Assembly (NCBI GenBank): GCA_039821605.1
Contig: JBCBNV010000003.1
Coordinates: forward strand, 531,278 to 595,277
Reading direction: 5' to 3'
Source: CALBPI01 sp039821605
GTDB lineage: Bacteria; Pseudomonadota; Gammaproteobacteria; Steroidobacterales; Woeseiaceae
DNA: 64,000 bases
In this document: piece after piece, positions 34,430 through 43,810 of the stretch
Layout of the letters: the number at the start of each line of letters is the position of its first letter
Position numbering within the stretch: position 1 is the stretch's first letter
Notes under the pieces: generated by a model
Told to the model about the DNA's origin: nothing
Database searches by the model: none
Seen by the model: the letters and a program-made list of their open reading frames with translations, nothing else
Made by a program: the position numbers and the translations under genes

Positions 34430-36082
34430 ATGAAAGCATCGGATCTGCTGGTCGAATGCCTGGAACAGGAAGGCATCGAGTACATCTTCGGCGTGCCCGG
34501 CGAGGAAAACGCGGACTTCATGATCTCTCTCGAGAAGTCGGCGTCCATCACCTTCGTGCTGACCCGGCACGAGCAGGGTGCGGCCTTCATGGCCGAGATT
34601 TACGGCCGGCTGACCGGTAATCCGGCCGGTGCGCTGAGCACGCTGGGCCCGGGTGCGACCAATCTCATCACCGGGGTGGCCGACGCCAACATGGACCGCG
34701 CGCCGATGCTGGTGCTGACGGGCCAGGGCTCGACGGACCGCCTGCACAAGGAGTCGCACCAGATCATGGATGTGGTGGGCATGTTCGAGCCCGTCACGAA
34801 GTGGGCGACCACGATCCTGAACCCCGACACCATCCCCGAAATCGTGCGCAAAGCCGTGCGTGTGGCGCGCACCGAAAAGCCCGGCGCCGTGCACATTGAG
34901 CTGCCCGAGGACGTGGCCACACTGGAAACCGAGGCCGAACCGCTGTCGCCGCGCCGGTTCCGCCGCTCGGTCCCCGACGACAAGATCGTCGACCAGGCAT
35001 TCGCCATGCTCGCGCGCGCCCGCCGCCCGGTCATCATCGCCGGCAACGGCTGTATCCGCCGCCGCGCCAGCAAGCAGCTCCGGCGATTGTGCGAGCGCAC
35101 CGGCATCGGCGTTGTCAGCACCTTCATGGCCAAGGGCTGCGTCGACATGGACGCCGACTACTGCCTGTACACGGTTGGTCTGGGCCGCAAGGACCGCATC
35201 AACCGCGCCATCGACGATGCCGACCTGGTCATCACACTGGGCTTCGACATGGTCGAGTACTCGCCCAAGATGTGGAATGCGAACAAAGACCAGCGAATTT
35301 TGCACGCGGACTTTTTGCCTGCCGAAATCGACGCCCACTACCACCCGGAAACCGAGATCATCGGCGACCTGGCCCACGCGCTGTGGATGCTCAACGAACG
35401 GCTCGACAAACACGGCGTGCCCGACTACGACCTGGCACTGCAGCGCGAGCTGCGCGCGGAAATGGCCGCCGATCTCGCCGAGTACAGCGAAGACGACACC
35501 CAAGGCGTGATCCGGCCACAAAAGGCGCTGTGGGACGCGCGCACCGTGATGGGGCCCAATGACATCCTGCTGTCAGACGTGGGCGCGCACAAGATGTGGA
35601 TCGCGCGCCACTACCACTGCCATGAGCCCAACACCTGCCTGATCCCGAACGGCTTCTGCTCGATGGGCTTCGCGTTGCCGGGCGCCATTGCGGCCAGCAT
35701 CGTGCATCCGGACCGGCGCGTGCTGGCCGTGTGCGGCGACGCCGGCGTGCTGATGAACGTGCAGGAGATGGAAACGGCCGCGCGACTTGGCAGCAACATC
35801 GTGGTCATGGTCTGGGAAGACAATGCCTACGGCCTGATCGCCTGGAAGCAGGAAGATCATTTCGGCAAGCACACCGACCTTTCCTTCGGCAACCCGGAAT
35901 GGGTAACGCTTGCGAAAGCCTTCGGCTGGCACGGGCACTATGTGGCCAATGCCGTGGATCTCGCGGATACACTGGAGACAGCGTTCGGCGAGGACGGTCC
36001 CAGCCTCGTTGTCATCCCGATCGATTATCGTGAGAACCCGTTGCTCACCCAGAAACTCGGAGCCCTGGAATGGTCGACCTGA
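34430..36082 (+). CDS. Thiamine-diphosphate enzyme, acetolactate synthase-like
   Basis: A 550-residue enzyme of the acetolactate synthase/benzoylformate decarboxylase superfamily. The ThDP-activating Glu lies in TRHEQGAAFMAE, and the metal/ThDP-binding motif runs from GDAGVLMN to EDNAYG. The central domain (RRPVIIAGNGCIRR) is typical. The start at 34430 begins MKASDLLVECLEQEG; in-frame upstream ATGs add sequence unlike the family. No small regulatory subunit gene is nearby, so a catabolic or specialised enzyme is more likely than the branched-chain biosynthetic one. The aldehyde dehydrogenase start overlaps its last 13 bases, so the pair probably handles one substrate: decarboxylation or ligation of a 2-oxo acid and oxidation of the aldehyde. 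Confidence 0.88.
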   Translation: MKASDLLVECLEQEGIEYIFGVPGEENADFMISLEKSASITFVLTRHEQGAAFMAEIYGRLTGNPAGALSTLGPGATNLITGVADANMDRAPMLVLTGQGSTDRLHKESHQIMDVVGMFEPVTKWATTILNPDTIPEIVRKAVRVARTEKPGAVHIELPEDVATLETEAEPLSPRRFRRSVPDDKIVDQAFAMLARARRPVIIAGNGCIRRRASKQLRRLCERTGIGVVSTFMAKGCVDMDADYCLYTVGLGRKDRINRAIDDADLVITLGFDMVEYSPKMWNANKDQRILHADFLPAEIDAHYHPETEIIGDLAHALWMLNERLDKHGVPDYDLALQRELRAEMAADLAEYSEDDTQGVIRPQKALWDARTVMGPNDILLSDVGAHKMWIARHYHCHEPNTCLIPNGFCSMGFALPGAIAASIVHPDRRVLAVCGDAGVLMNVQEMETAARLGSNIVVMVWEDNAYGLIAWKQEDHFGKHTDLSFGNPEWVTLAKAFGWHGHYVANAVDLADTLETAFGEDGPSLVVIPIDYRENPLLTQKLGALEWST

Positions 36083-37500
36083 TGCTCGAATCAAAACGCC
36101 CCGCGGCCGGCACCCTCGCGGTGACGTCGCCGTTTGACGGCCGCGAACTCGCGACGCTGCCGACCGGCGATGCGGGCCACGTGGACGATGCCATGACGGC
36201 GGCGCAGAAACTGTTCCGCGACCGCTCGAGCTGGTTGACCGTTCCCGAACGCATCGAGATTCTGCAAAAAACCGCCGAGATCATGAGCGGTGAGGTCGAG
36301 GCACTGACGTTGCTCGCAGCCAGCGAAGGCGGCAAGCCCTACACCGACTCGCGGGTCGAGGTCATTCGCGCCATCGACGGCGTGCACCTGTGCATCGAGG
36401 CGCTGCGTGCCAACGCTGGGGACGTGATCCCGCTGGGTACCACGCCCGCGACCATGGGCCGCGTTGCATCGACACGCAAGGAGCCCATCGGTGTGGTCGT
36501 CGCTGTCAGCGCCTTCAACCATCCGCTGAATCTCATCGTGCACCAGGTCGGCCCGGCCGTGGCCAGTGGTTGCCCCGTGGTCGTCAAGCCGGCCGCAGAC
36601 ACACCCCTGTCGTGTCTTCGTTTCGTGGAGATACTGCGCGAGGCCGGCCTGCCCGATGCCTGGTGCCAGGTGCTCATCGCCGAAAGCATCGACACCGCCG
36701 AAGCCCTGGTCACCGATACGCGCGTGGCATTCTTCAGCTTCATCGGCAGCGCGAGAGTGGGCTGGATGCTGCGCAGCAAGCTCGCGCCCGGCGCGCGCTG
36801 CGCCCTCGAGCACGGCGGTGTGGCGCCGTTGATCGTCGCACCGCCTTACGATCGCGACGCAGCGCTTGCGGCCGTACTCAAGGGCGGCTTCTACCACGCC
36901 GGCCAGGTCTGCGTTTCGGTGCAGCGCGTGTTCGTGCCGCGCGCCGAGGCGGCCGACTTCGCGGCTGCACTCGCCGCGCGTGCCGACCAGCTCACGGTTG
37001 GCGCACCGGAGTCGCCCGATACCGAGGTCGGACCGCTGATCCGACATGCCGAGACCGAACGCGTGGGTCAGTGGGTGGACGAAGCCGTGGCGGCCGGCGC
37101 AGCGCTGGTCACGGGCGGCAAGGCGCACTCCGAGAGTTGCTATGCGCCTACCGTGCTGCTTGACCCACCAGCCGACGCCAAGGTCAGCACCGAGGAAGTG
37201 TTCGGTCCGGTGGTTTGCGTGTACGGTTACGACGCGCTTGACGACGCTGTTGCGCAGTCCAATGCCCTGCCGGTCGCCTTCCAGGCGGCCGCATTCACCG
37301 ACGACGTCGATACCGCCCTGCGGCTCTACCAGGCGCTCGACGCGTCGGCCGTCATGATCAACGACCACACGGCGTTTCGCGACGATGTGATGCCGTTTGC
37401 CGGGCTCAAGGCATCAGGGCTCGGTACGGGTGGCATCCCCTACACGATGCACGACATGCAGATCGACAAGCTGCTGGTGATCAAGTCGGCGGCGCTCTGA
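36070..37500 (+). CDS. NAD(P)-dependent aldehyde dehydrogenase
   Basis: A 476-residue aldehyde dehydrogenase. Visible are VVVAVSAFNHPLN with the Asn of the oxyanion site, VVVKPAADTPLS for cofactor binding, the general-base Glu in LEHGGVAP and the nucleophilic Cys in HAGQVCVSVQR. The wording (HAGQVC, LEHGG for the more usual ELGG) resembles the lactaldehyde/phosphonoacetaldehyde-type branch. It overlaps the ThDP enzyme gene by 13 bp; GGAG is well placed for the ATG at 36070, and a second ATG at 36082 is possible. It probably oxidises the aldehyde made or used by the upstream enzyme. Confidence 0.93.
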   Translation: MVDLMLESKRPAAGTLAVTSPFDGRELATLPTGDAGHVDDAMTAAQKLFRDRSSWLTVPERIEILQKTAEIMSGEVEALTLLAASEGGKPYTDSRVEVIRAIDGVHLCIEALRANAGDVIPLGTTPATMGRVASTRKEPIGVVVAVSAFNHPLNLIVHQVGPAVASGCPVVVKPAADTPLSCLRFVEILREAGLPDAWCQVLIAESIDTAEALVTDTRVAFFSFIGSARVGWMLRSKLAPGARCALEHGGVAPLIVAPPYDRDAALAAVLKGGFYHAGQVCVSVQRVFVPRAEAADFAAALAARADQLTVGAPESPDTEVGPLIRHAETERVGQWVDEAVAAGAALVTGGKAHSESCYAPTVLLDPPADAKVSTEEVFGPVVCVYGYDALDDAVAQSNALPVAFQAAAFTDDVDTALRLYQALDASAVMINDHTAFRDDVMPFAGLKASGLGTGGIPYTMHDMQIDKLLVIKSAAL

Positions 37501-37514
37501 GCGCCGCCAGACCC

Positions 37515-40397
37515 TCAGTCGTCGTCGAGCTCAGGCTCAAGCGCACCGAAGCTGAACAGCGCGCGAGAGTTGTTGCCCTCGTCCGACCAGAGGAAGCCGT
37601 TCGCCCACAGGCCCTCGTCCGACCAAAGGAAGCCGTTCGCCCAAAGGCCTTCGTCGGACCAGAGGAAGCCGTTCGACTGCAAGCCCTCGTCCCCCCAAAG
37701 GAAGCCGTTGGCCATAACGTCCTGGTCCGACCAGAGGTAGCCCTGGGCCCAGTTGCTGCCGTCACTCCAGAGGTAACCCGCACCCCAGGCATCGTTGCCC
37801 CAGAGGACCGCGGTGTTCTCAATGAGGATGCCGTTGCCTTGCGTCGAACGCGCCATGCGCGGCGACAGCGCCTCGGTCGTCATGACACCCGTTTCTGCCA
37901 GCGCCGCCTCGATGTCAAGGACACCGGCACCCGCGGCCGTCGGGTCTTCATCGATCTTGCGGGCGGAGCGCATCAGGCGCGCTTTAACCGTGGCCGGCGT
38001 CAGGTTGGCGTCCGTCGACAGCATGAGCGCCGCGGTACCGGAAGTCATGGCCGCAGCCATTGACGTGCCTGACAGCTCGAGACGGTCCTTTCCTTTGACC
38101 TGCTTCTTGAGGTCCTTCGACAATTTCGACTTACCGCTCGAATGCGCGATGATCTTGTTGCCTGGCGCAACGAGGTCGGGCTTCAGGTAGTTGTCGAGCG
38201 ACGTCGGGCCGCGCGACGAGAACGTCGAGACGTAGTCGTCGGAGAAGCTGTTCGTCGTGTTGTCGGTGAGAGAACCGACCGTGATCAGCTTCGGTGAGTT
38301 GCCCGGGCTTGTGATCGTGAAATTGCCATCGCGGCCGTAGTTGCCGGCCGAGACGACGACCACGATGCCGGCGTCCCAAACCGCTTCTGCGGCAACAACG
38401 AGCGGATCCGTAGCCGCGCTTTCCGTAACGGCCTTGCCCAGCGAGAGATTGACGACGCGGATGTTCTCGGCCGCGGCATTGGCGATGATCCAGTCAAGAC
38501 CGGCCATGACGTCGGACGTGACACCACGACCTTCGCCGTCGAGCACTCGCACCGACACGATTCCAGCGTTGGGCGCCACACCGCCGTCACCGGCGATCAC
38601 ACCCGACTCCATACCGCCGACGATGCCGGCAACGTGTGTGCCGTGGCCGAACTGGTCGTAAGCGTCGACCTCGGCGGCGCTGACATTGATCTCGAAGTCG
38701 TCGATGCCCATCTTGCCCCAGCTGTTGGCCTGAGCCACGCGGAAGCGCACCTGCATGTCGTCAGACAGCCACGGCGTGACATCAAAGCTTGCGGCAACCT
38801 TCTTGCGGCTCTGGTTCATGTCATGGGTCGCAAGCGTCGACCAGTGGTTACCGCCATCCGCCGATACCTCGAAGGCGACAGCGCCGCCGCTGGTGTGCGA
38901 ATAGACGTAGTTGACCTCAGCCGCACCGGCGTTCGCCAGGTTGGCGCCGCGCACCAGCGCGTCGCCGATGCTGACCGTTTCGATCTGCAGGCAGCGGCCG
39001 CTAACACACAGGCCGTTGTCGTCGTCGACTTCGAGGTCGCCCGTGCCGGGACCGTTGCTCTCACCGACTTCCTGCCAGTCCGAGGCGAAGCTGATGCTGC
39101 CGTTGTTGTTGGCGAACGACTTGCTATTGAAGCTGTCGAGCAGGTTGCCGCCGGCGGCAGCCTGCTGTGGCGCCGCGACGACGCAGCTTTCTTCGGGAAC
39201 CGATGCGTCGACGCGCAGGTTGTCGATGGTGAGAACGCCTTTGTCATCGTCATCTTCGGCTTGCGTGACGCGCATGCGAAGCGTTGTGTGGTTGCTTGCG
39301 AAGCCTGTGATGTCAAAGGTCTCGGTGTGGTTGCTCTTTGAGCTACCCAGCGCGTAGGTCGCCAGCGTGTGCCAGTGTGCACCGTCGGCGGAGACTTCCA
39401 CGACGGCCGCGCCGCCGACACCGCTGTAGACCGATGCAACGTAGGTCAGTGTCGCCTCGGAGGCGCCTTGCAGATCGAGCGTGCGGGTGTACGACACGTT
39501 GTGACGGTAACCCTCGACTTCCATGCAGTGACCACTCAGGCATTTGCCGAAGTCGCTGCCGATTTCGAGTGCGCCGCCTCTGACGCCGTCGGATTCACCG
39601 TTCTCGATCCAGTGAGAACTGAAGAGATCGGTGCCATTGTTGCCGTTAACCGCGCGCGCATTGAAGTCATCGCGATAGTTGCGCGTGCTGCCCGTCCAGC
39701 CCGCAGTGCAGTCCATACGCGTCGTGACGTTGACGCCCGAGAGATCCGAAACGCCCGAGTCCAACACGGCGACACGGATATCGCTGGCCACTGGCACATT
39801 CCAGTGGCTGCCTTTGGACGGCTTGCCCGCCGTGTGTTTCGAGGACGAAGATGCCGACATCAACGGCTCGTCGAGGCTGATCAGTGACACGCCATCCTGA
39901 ATGGCAAACGCATTCAGCGATGAAGCGGGGACATTGACTTGCGCCATGTTGAGACGCGGGAAGTCTCGCTGCACGCGGGCGTCGAGCGCGCCGAGTTCCG
40001 CGGCCGAGGGCAGCGCGTCGTAGGCGACGATGATGTCGTGGCGCGCATCACCGCCCGCCAGCGCCAAGGCAGCGACCGCCGCGCTCATCGCGGCGCGGTC
40101 GCGTTGCACCGTCGCAGTAACCAGCGGAATAGCGTCCGCCTGGTTGGCCACTGGCAACGACTGGGGATTCTCGAGGTCGGGTAATGCGACAGGCGATAAC
40201 GTCTCCGACGCTACGCTTAGCGCGTTCGCGAATCGGACAGCGCTGTCATCCGCCGTTGCAGTCGGCGGCGCCAGCTCAACGCCGGTCCCCTGCGTTCGGT
40301 CGATTGAGACTGCCGGCGCCTCATGCGTCAGGTCGGTCAGCGTGATCGCGGCAACCGAAGCAACAAATCCCAGTGCCAATCGCGAGCGGAGTTTCAT
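37515..40397 (-). CDS. Subtilisin-like (S8) serine protease with inserted domains and C-terminal repeats
   Basis: About 960 residues from ATG 40397 (an upstream in-frame TTG is less likely). A signal peptide precedes an inhibitor-like prodomain (about 95-180). The triad is Asp213 (VAVLDSGVSDLSG), His588 (FGHGTHVAGIVGG) and Ser779 (LSGTSMAAAMTSG), with oxyanion Asn686 (VSAGNYG). Asp and His are normally some tens of residues apart; here about 375 intervene and hold two related beta-sandwich modules (about 245-400 and 415-575), each with a WSTLAT or WHTLAT-type segment and a DNL/DDF end. The C-terminal 80 residues are tandem repeats of about 12 residues (NGFLWSDEGLWA). It is exported, probably cell-surface or secreted. 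It stands alone on the minus strand. Confidence 0.93.
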   Translation of the reverse strand: MKLRSRLALGFVASVAAITLTDLTHEAPAVSIDRTQGTGVELAPPTATADDSAVRFANALSVASETLSPVALPDLENPQSLPVANQADAIPLVTATVQRDRAAMSAAVAALALAGGDARHDIIVAYDALPSAAELGALDARVQRDFPRLNMAQVNVPASSLNAFAIQDGVSLISLDEPLMSASSSSKHTAGKPSKGSHWNVPVASDIRVAVLDSGVSDLSGVNVTTRMDCTAGWTGSTRNYRDDFNARAVNGNNGTDLFSSHWIENGESDGVRGGALEIGSDFGKCLSGHCMEVEGYRHNVSYTRTLDLQGASEATLTYVASVYSGVGGAAVVEVSADGAHWHTLATYALGSSKSNHTETFDITGFASNHTTLRMRVTQAEDDDDKGVLTIDNLRVDASVPEESCVVAAPQQAAAGGNLLDSFNSKSFANNNGSISFASDWQEVGESNGPGTGDLEVDDDNGLCVSGRCLQIETVSIGDALVRGANLANAGAAEVNYVYSHTSGGAVAFEVSADGGNHWSTLATHDMNQSRKKVAASFDVTPWLSDDMQVRFRVAQANSWGKMGIDDFEINVSAAEVDAYDQFGHGTHVAGIVGGMESGVIAGDGGVAPNAGIVSVRVLDGEGRGVTSDVMAGLDWIIANAAAENIRVVNLSLGKAVTESAATDPLVVAAEAVWDAGIVVVVSAGNYGRDGNFTITSPGNSPKLITVGSLTDNTTNSFSDDYVSTFSSRGPTSLDNYLKPDLVAPGNKIIAHSSGKSKLSKDLKKQVKGKDRLELSGTSMAAAMTSGTAALMLSTDANLTPATVKARLMRSARKIDEDPTAAGAGVLDIEAALAETGVMTTEALSPRMARSTQGNGILIENTAVLWGNDAWGAGYLWSDGSNWAQGYLWSDQDVMANGFLWGDEGLQSNGFLWSDEGLWANGFLWSDEGLWANGFLWSDEGNNSRALFSFGALEPELDDD
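37575..37808 (-). repeat. In-gene tandem repeats at the 3' end of the S8 protease gene
   Basis: Seven or so repeats of about 36 bp encode variants of NGFLWSDEGLWA. The 3'-proximal units are nearly identical at DNA level, the distal ones (GYLWSDGSNWAQ, AVLWGNDAWGAG) more diverged, suggesting stepwise expansion from the 3' side. Similar Trp-Gly-Asp-rich repeats occur at the C-terminus of other secreted S8 proteases. Confidence 0.85.
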
Positions 40398-40890
40398 AGT
40401 CGTCTGTCCCAAGAGGAATCGAAAAGCGGTTCATTCCTTGACCGAGCGGTTCCTCCGATCGGGAAACAGATTTTGGGGGATCGGTCGCGTGGGCGCCGTG
40501 TCGGCGAGGGCTGCGCACGGCCGCCGCTCGTGACAGGCGTCACATAACGCATTGGTTAAATGAGACAACCGCCTGTGTAGCAGCACCAGAGGGGCCGCTA
40601 CCGACCCGCTGCACTGCTCTAGCATAGTCAGTAATTGTTATGTTATAACATTCACAGACTCGGCATTCGCCCGCTCCAGGTCGGCCAGTGTTCGAGCCCT
40701 GTTACTACAGACAAACACTTCCGCCGACATCCGTGTGACCCAGGCACACGTCGGCGGTACCAAATTCACGGCGGCCGTCTCCTCTTAAGCGCTCTGGCTC
40801 GACGTGATACTGGCTGGCGCCCCGAGATGGGGCGCCAGCATTTTTCTTACGGCCGACAAAACCGCCGCAACAAGACGGACGGTGCCCGCG
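40398..40890. other. Intergenic region upstream of the S8 protease gene
   Basis: About 490 bp without a convincing gene. It contains a 12-bp palindrome ATGTTATAACAT at 40640-40651 within an AT-rich patch, and a plus-strand terminator at 40814-40845. The AT-rich patch may hold the protease promoter (minus strand) and one on the plus strand for a short RNA that ends at the terminator. Confidence 0.4.
40814..40845 (+). terminator. Rho-independent terminator on the plus strand without an obvious gene
   Basis: CTGGCGCCCC and GGGGCGCCAG form a perfect 10-bp stem with a 5-base loop, followed by CATTTTT on the plus strand. No T run exists in the minus direction, so it does not suit the minus-strand gene ending at 40891. 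No recognised plus-strand gene precedes it. Confidence 0.75.
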
Positions 40891-41193
40891 CTAGTCCGCG
40901 ACAACGGCGAAGAACACCTCGCCTTCATAGTCGTCGTCCCAATTGCCCGACCAGTCGCGCAAGCCAAACGTGGCGGTCACCCGGACGTTGCTCCCGGACA
41001 CGGCTGCGTTCAGTCTGACCTCGAGATTGCCCAGGTGGTGGTCACCGTCGCTGCGCGAAAAGGCACTGCGCATGCCCGTCATGATGGCCGTCGCCTGTGT
41101 CGGCGCGTTCGTCAGCGCCACGTCCTGAAAACTCGTTCGCGGGCCGCTACCACTGGAGCGGCCGAATCGAATCGATCCCGTTCTGATTTCCAT
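40891..41193 (-). CDS. Free-standing copy of the metzincin N-terminal domain
   Basis: A 100-residue protein that aligns over its full length with residues 1-100 of the upstream metzincin: MEIRTGSIRFG against MEVRSGAISFQ, DHHLGNLEVRL against DHHLGILQMEL, and the shared GLRDWSGNWDD. It has no signal peptide. The pattern suggests a compact beta-sandwich. Its ATG lies one base after the stop of the metzincin gene (TGACATG), so translation is coupled. I do not know a named family. The likely roles are a partner, inhibitor or oligomer-forming subunit of the protease; which of these is not visible. Confidence 0.75.
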   Translation of the reverse strand: MEIRTGSIRFGRSSGSGPRTSFQDVALTNAPTQATAIMTGMRSAFSRSDGDHHLGNLEVRLNAAVSGSNVRVTATFGLRDWSGNWDDDYEGEVFFAVVAD

Positions 41194-41194
41194 G

Positions 41195-43564
41195 TCATTT
41201 TCCCCGCTTCAGGTAGACCGGCGGCCAGGAACGGCCCGCCTCTGTTTCCATACACCGTGCCGGCGCGCGGCTGCGACCGTCCGCACCGACCCTGACTAAC
41301 CAGGTGCGCTCGCCGACCCCGAAACCCGTATCACGCAGCACCGCCCGCACTTGATGTTCGCCCTCGCCCAAGGCCTTGAGCGGCAGCGAACGTCCGCGCC
41401 CGATTTCCCGGCCCAGGGCGTCGAACCAAACGAGATCAGGGTCCGGAATCGTCATGCCGTCCGATCGAACCGCGCGCACCTCGATCGTTCGCTCGCCACG
41501 CACCGGCGCAACATCAATCAGTTCGACGGTAGGCGGCGGCACGCGGGCCGGCCGTTCGAGATCGATCTGTGCAATTCCGGTTGCGATGCCGGACGTCGCC
41601 AGCACGCGAACGGCGATCTGATTGCGGTCCCCGATCAACCGAATCGGCAAATGAATTCGTGACTCCGTGGTGCGCGGCGCCGCGCCGCGCCAGATGCCCG
41701 ACGCATCCTGCCACTGCACGAGATACACAAGATGCTGGCCCTCTGACTGTGTGGCCTGCCAGGCCACAACCCACTCGCGGTTCTTTTGGTCATAGCCCGC
41801 TTCGAGTCTGAGTTCAGGTGCTGGCGGAATCTCGTAATGGAACAGCTCGTCGCGACCCTCAAAGACGCGCAAGTGGCGCGCCCCGTTCGGGAACACGATG
41901 GGCGTACGGATCGTCTGCGGCCAGCAATCGTCGTCGCACTGCACGCAGGTGCTGTACAAGCGGCTGCATGCCAGCGTGTTGCCCTTGTCGTCGGTCAGCT
42001 CCGCCGTGAACTGAGTTCGAACGCCTTCGTACTTGCGCTTGGGCGCGTCGTAGTGAAACGAGTGTCGCGGCGTTACCTTTCGGTCGCGGCTAATCTCAAG
42101 ACCGAGGAACAACCGCGGTTGTAGCGACCGACGACGCGGCGCGGGCAGCGCAACCTCCGTGGGCTCGACATAGACGGCGCGAAGCATGCTGAACGCCGAT
42201 GCGAAGGTCGAAAACTCAACGGGCGGAAACTGACTGGCCAGTGCGTTGTAGGTGTAAGGGCTGACCCAGCGCGGGCGCCCACACATGAAGTCGAACTGCG
42301 AGGCCGGGTCGTACACGTTGTTGTTTCGGGTGTCGTATCCGAACTCACCGATGCTGCCCGCGGCGAAGGCGCCGTATTGCGGGAAGTCGTTGTCCGGATT
42401 GTTGCACCCGGCGGGCGCGTGCCGGCGACCCAGCGCGTGCCCGAACTCGTGCGCCACCGTCGTCGGTCGGTCGATCGGGCCGGCGCCGAGCCCCGAGCGC
42501 CCGCAGCCGACGGCGGGGCCGTAGGTGATGCCCGTTGGCAGGAACCCGTAGACAAGATCGTCCGAGTCGCCAACAAGATCGTCGAGGTCGTCGAGCAGGT
42601 TCGAGAAGGCGCTGCCGCAGCCCGACCCCGCTGGCGAGAAGTCCTGGTTGAAGTTCAGATTCAGGAAGCTGGTGACAAAGACCTCGGGCACGGGGTACGT
42701 CACTTCCGTGAAACCCAATGCCGTCATGATTTGCGCCTGCGTTGGCGTGGCGTCCATGCCCTGCCCGGTGTAGCGAACTTGCACGGCGGTGACGCGTGCC
42801 GGCTCGACCTCTCTGAAATTCAGCTCGCGCTGGAACACGGCAGATCCCGAACTGGGATCGGCGGCGTCGAACACACGCGCGCGGATTGTGACGTTACCCT
42901 GGCACCAGGCCTCGGGGACGATGAAGTTCACGGTGTGCGCGGTGTTGCCGCGGTCGATCTGATTGTCGCGCAGCGGTGTGATCGTGGCTTCGGGTGCCAG
43001 CGTCACCGTGGTCCCACCAAACGCCGTGATGATCTCGACTTCGCCAGAAAGATCGGCGATCGCGGGCAGACCCGCGGTGTCGTCGTAGTCCACGTACACG
43101 CGCAGCCCCGTCGCTTTTCGCGCAACGAGCGGAATGGCGTTGTCGGGCATGACGTTGGCCGCGTCCAGCTCGAGGTGACTGCGGAAGGACTGGATGGCCT
43201 GGTTGACCTCCACGCCTGTGATGCTCAGGTCACCGCGCGGCGGCACTGCGGCCGGGTCGGCCAGCTCTGCGAGCAGCACGATGTCGACCACACCCTCGTA
43301 CTCGTCGTCCCAGTTACCCGACCAGTCGCGCAACCCGTAAGTCGCCTCGACCACAGCCACGTTGTTCTGGATCCGGGTCTGGAGCTCCATCTGGAGAATA
43401 CCCAGGTGGTGATCATCGTCTTCGCGGTGAAACCCGGCCGAAAACCCGCCGAGACCGGCAACCGCCTGGTCGATGGGTCGCGGGAAAATGAAGGTGGTCT
43501 GGGCCCGCCGGGGCCCACTACCCTTCGCGTGCTGAAAACTGATCGCGCCGCTTCTTACTTCCAT
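41195..43564 (-). CDS. Zinc metalloprotease of the metzincin type, multidomain
   Basis: A 789-residue protein. Residues 1-100 form the DHHLG/GLRDWSGNWDD domain also encoded by the next gene. Residues about 112-260 (SITGVEVNQAIQSF, then Ig-like strands) resemble the pre-catalytic region of some secreted metalloproteases. The zinc site HEFGHALGRRH (His372, Glu373, His376, Gly379, His382) fits the metzincin HExxHxxGxxH, with a likely Met-turn at FDFMCG (Met427). The C-terminal 300 residues are beta-rich, with WQ/Ig-like repeats. No signal peptide is seen, which is odd for such a protease; export by another route, or a cytoplasmic role, is implied. The start at 43564 is chosen by alignment with the small paralogue. 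Confidence 0.82.
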   Translation of the reverse strand: MEVRSGAISFQHAKGSGPRRAQTTFIFPRPIDQAVAGLGGFSAGFHREDDDHHLGILQMELQTRIQNNVAVVEATYGLRDWSGNWDDEYEGVVDIVLLAELADPAAVPPRGDLSITGVEVNQAIQSFRSHLELDAANVMPDNAIPLVARKATGLRVYVDYDDTAGLPAIADLSGEVEIITAFGGTTVTLAPEATITPLRDNQIDRGNTAHTVNFIVPEAWCQGNVTIRARVFDAADPSSGSAVFQRELNFREVEPARVTAVQVRYTGQGMDATPTQAQIMTALGFTEVTYPVPEVFVTSFLNLNFNQDFSPAGSGCGSAFSNLLDDLDDLVGDSDDLVYGFLPTGITYGPAVGCGRSGLGAGPIDRPTTVAHEFGHALGRRHAPAGCNNPDNDFPQYGAFAAGSIGEFGYDTRNNNVYDPASQFDFMCGRPRWVSPYTYNALASQFPPVEFSTFASAFSMLRAVYVEPTEVALPAPRRRSLQPRLFLGLEISRDRKVTPRHSFHYDAPKRKYEGVRTQFTAELTDDKGNTLACSRLYSTCVQCDDDCWPQTIRTPIVFPNGARHLRVFEGRDELFHYEIPPAPELRLEAGYDQKNREWVVAWQATQSEGQHLVYLVQWQDASGIWRGAAPRTTESRIHLPIRLIGDRNQIAVRVLATSGIATGIAQIDLERPARVPPPTVELIDVAPVRGERTIEVRAVRSDGMTIPDPDLVWFDALGREIGRGRSLPLKALGEGEHQVRAVLRDTGFGVGERTWLVRVGADGRSRAPARCMETEAGRSWPPVYLKRGK

Positions 43565-43810
43565 GTCGCACCCCACTCAGGTAGGGCCCGATCGTCGGGC
43601 CTGACGCCCTTCGCACACGGTGTTTCTGTTTTGAAGCCGGGATTTGTCTCAGGTTTGACGGAGATCCCGATGGTTGGCAGCGCGCCGAGGTTGGATTCGC
43701 GATCAATCGGTGCGTCAGTCTCAATCCGTTGATACTGGAGCCGGGGGTTCGCCGCGCATCAATCGCCCGGGATAGAAACCGCGTATGAGCCCTGGGATTG
43801 AGCGGTCGAT

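Noticed and set aside
36091..37368. Minus-strand frame opposite the aldehyde dehydrogenase gene
   Set aside because: Antisense shadow; the plus strand has the catalytic Glu and Cys motifs of aldehyde dehydrogenases.
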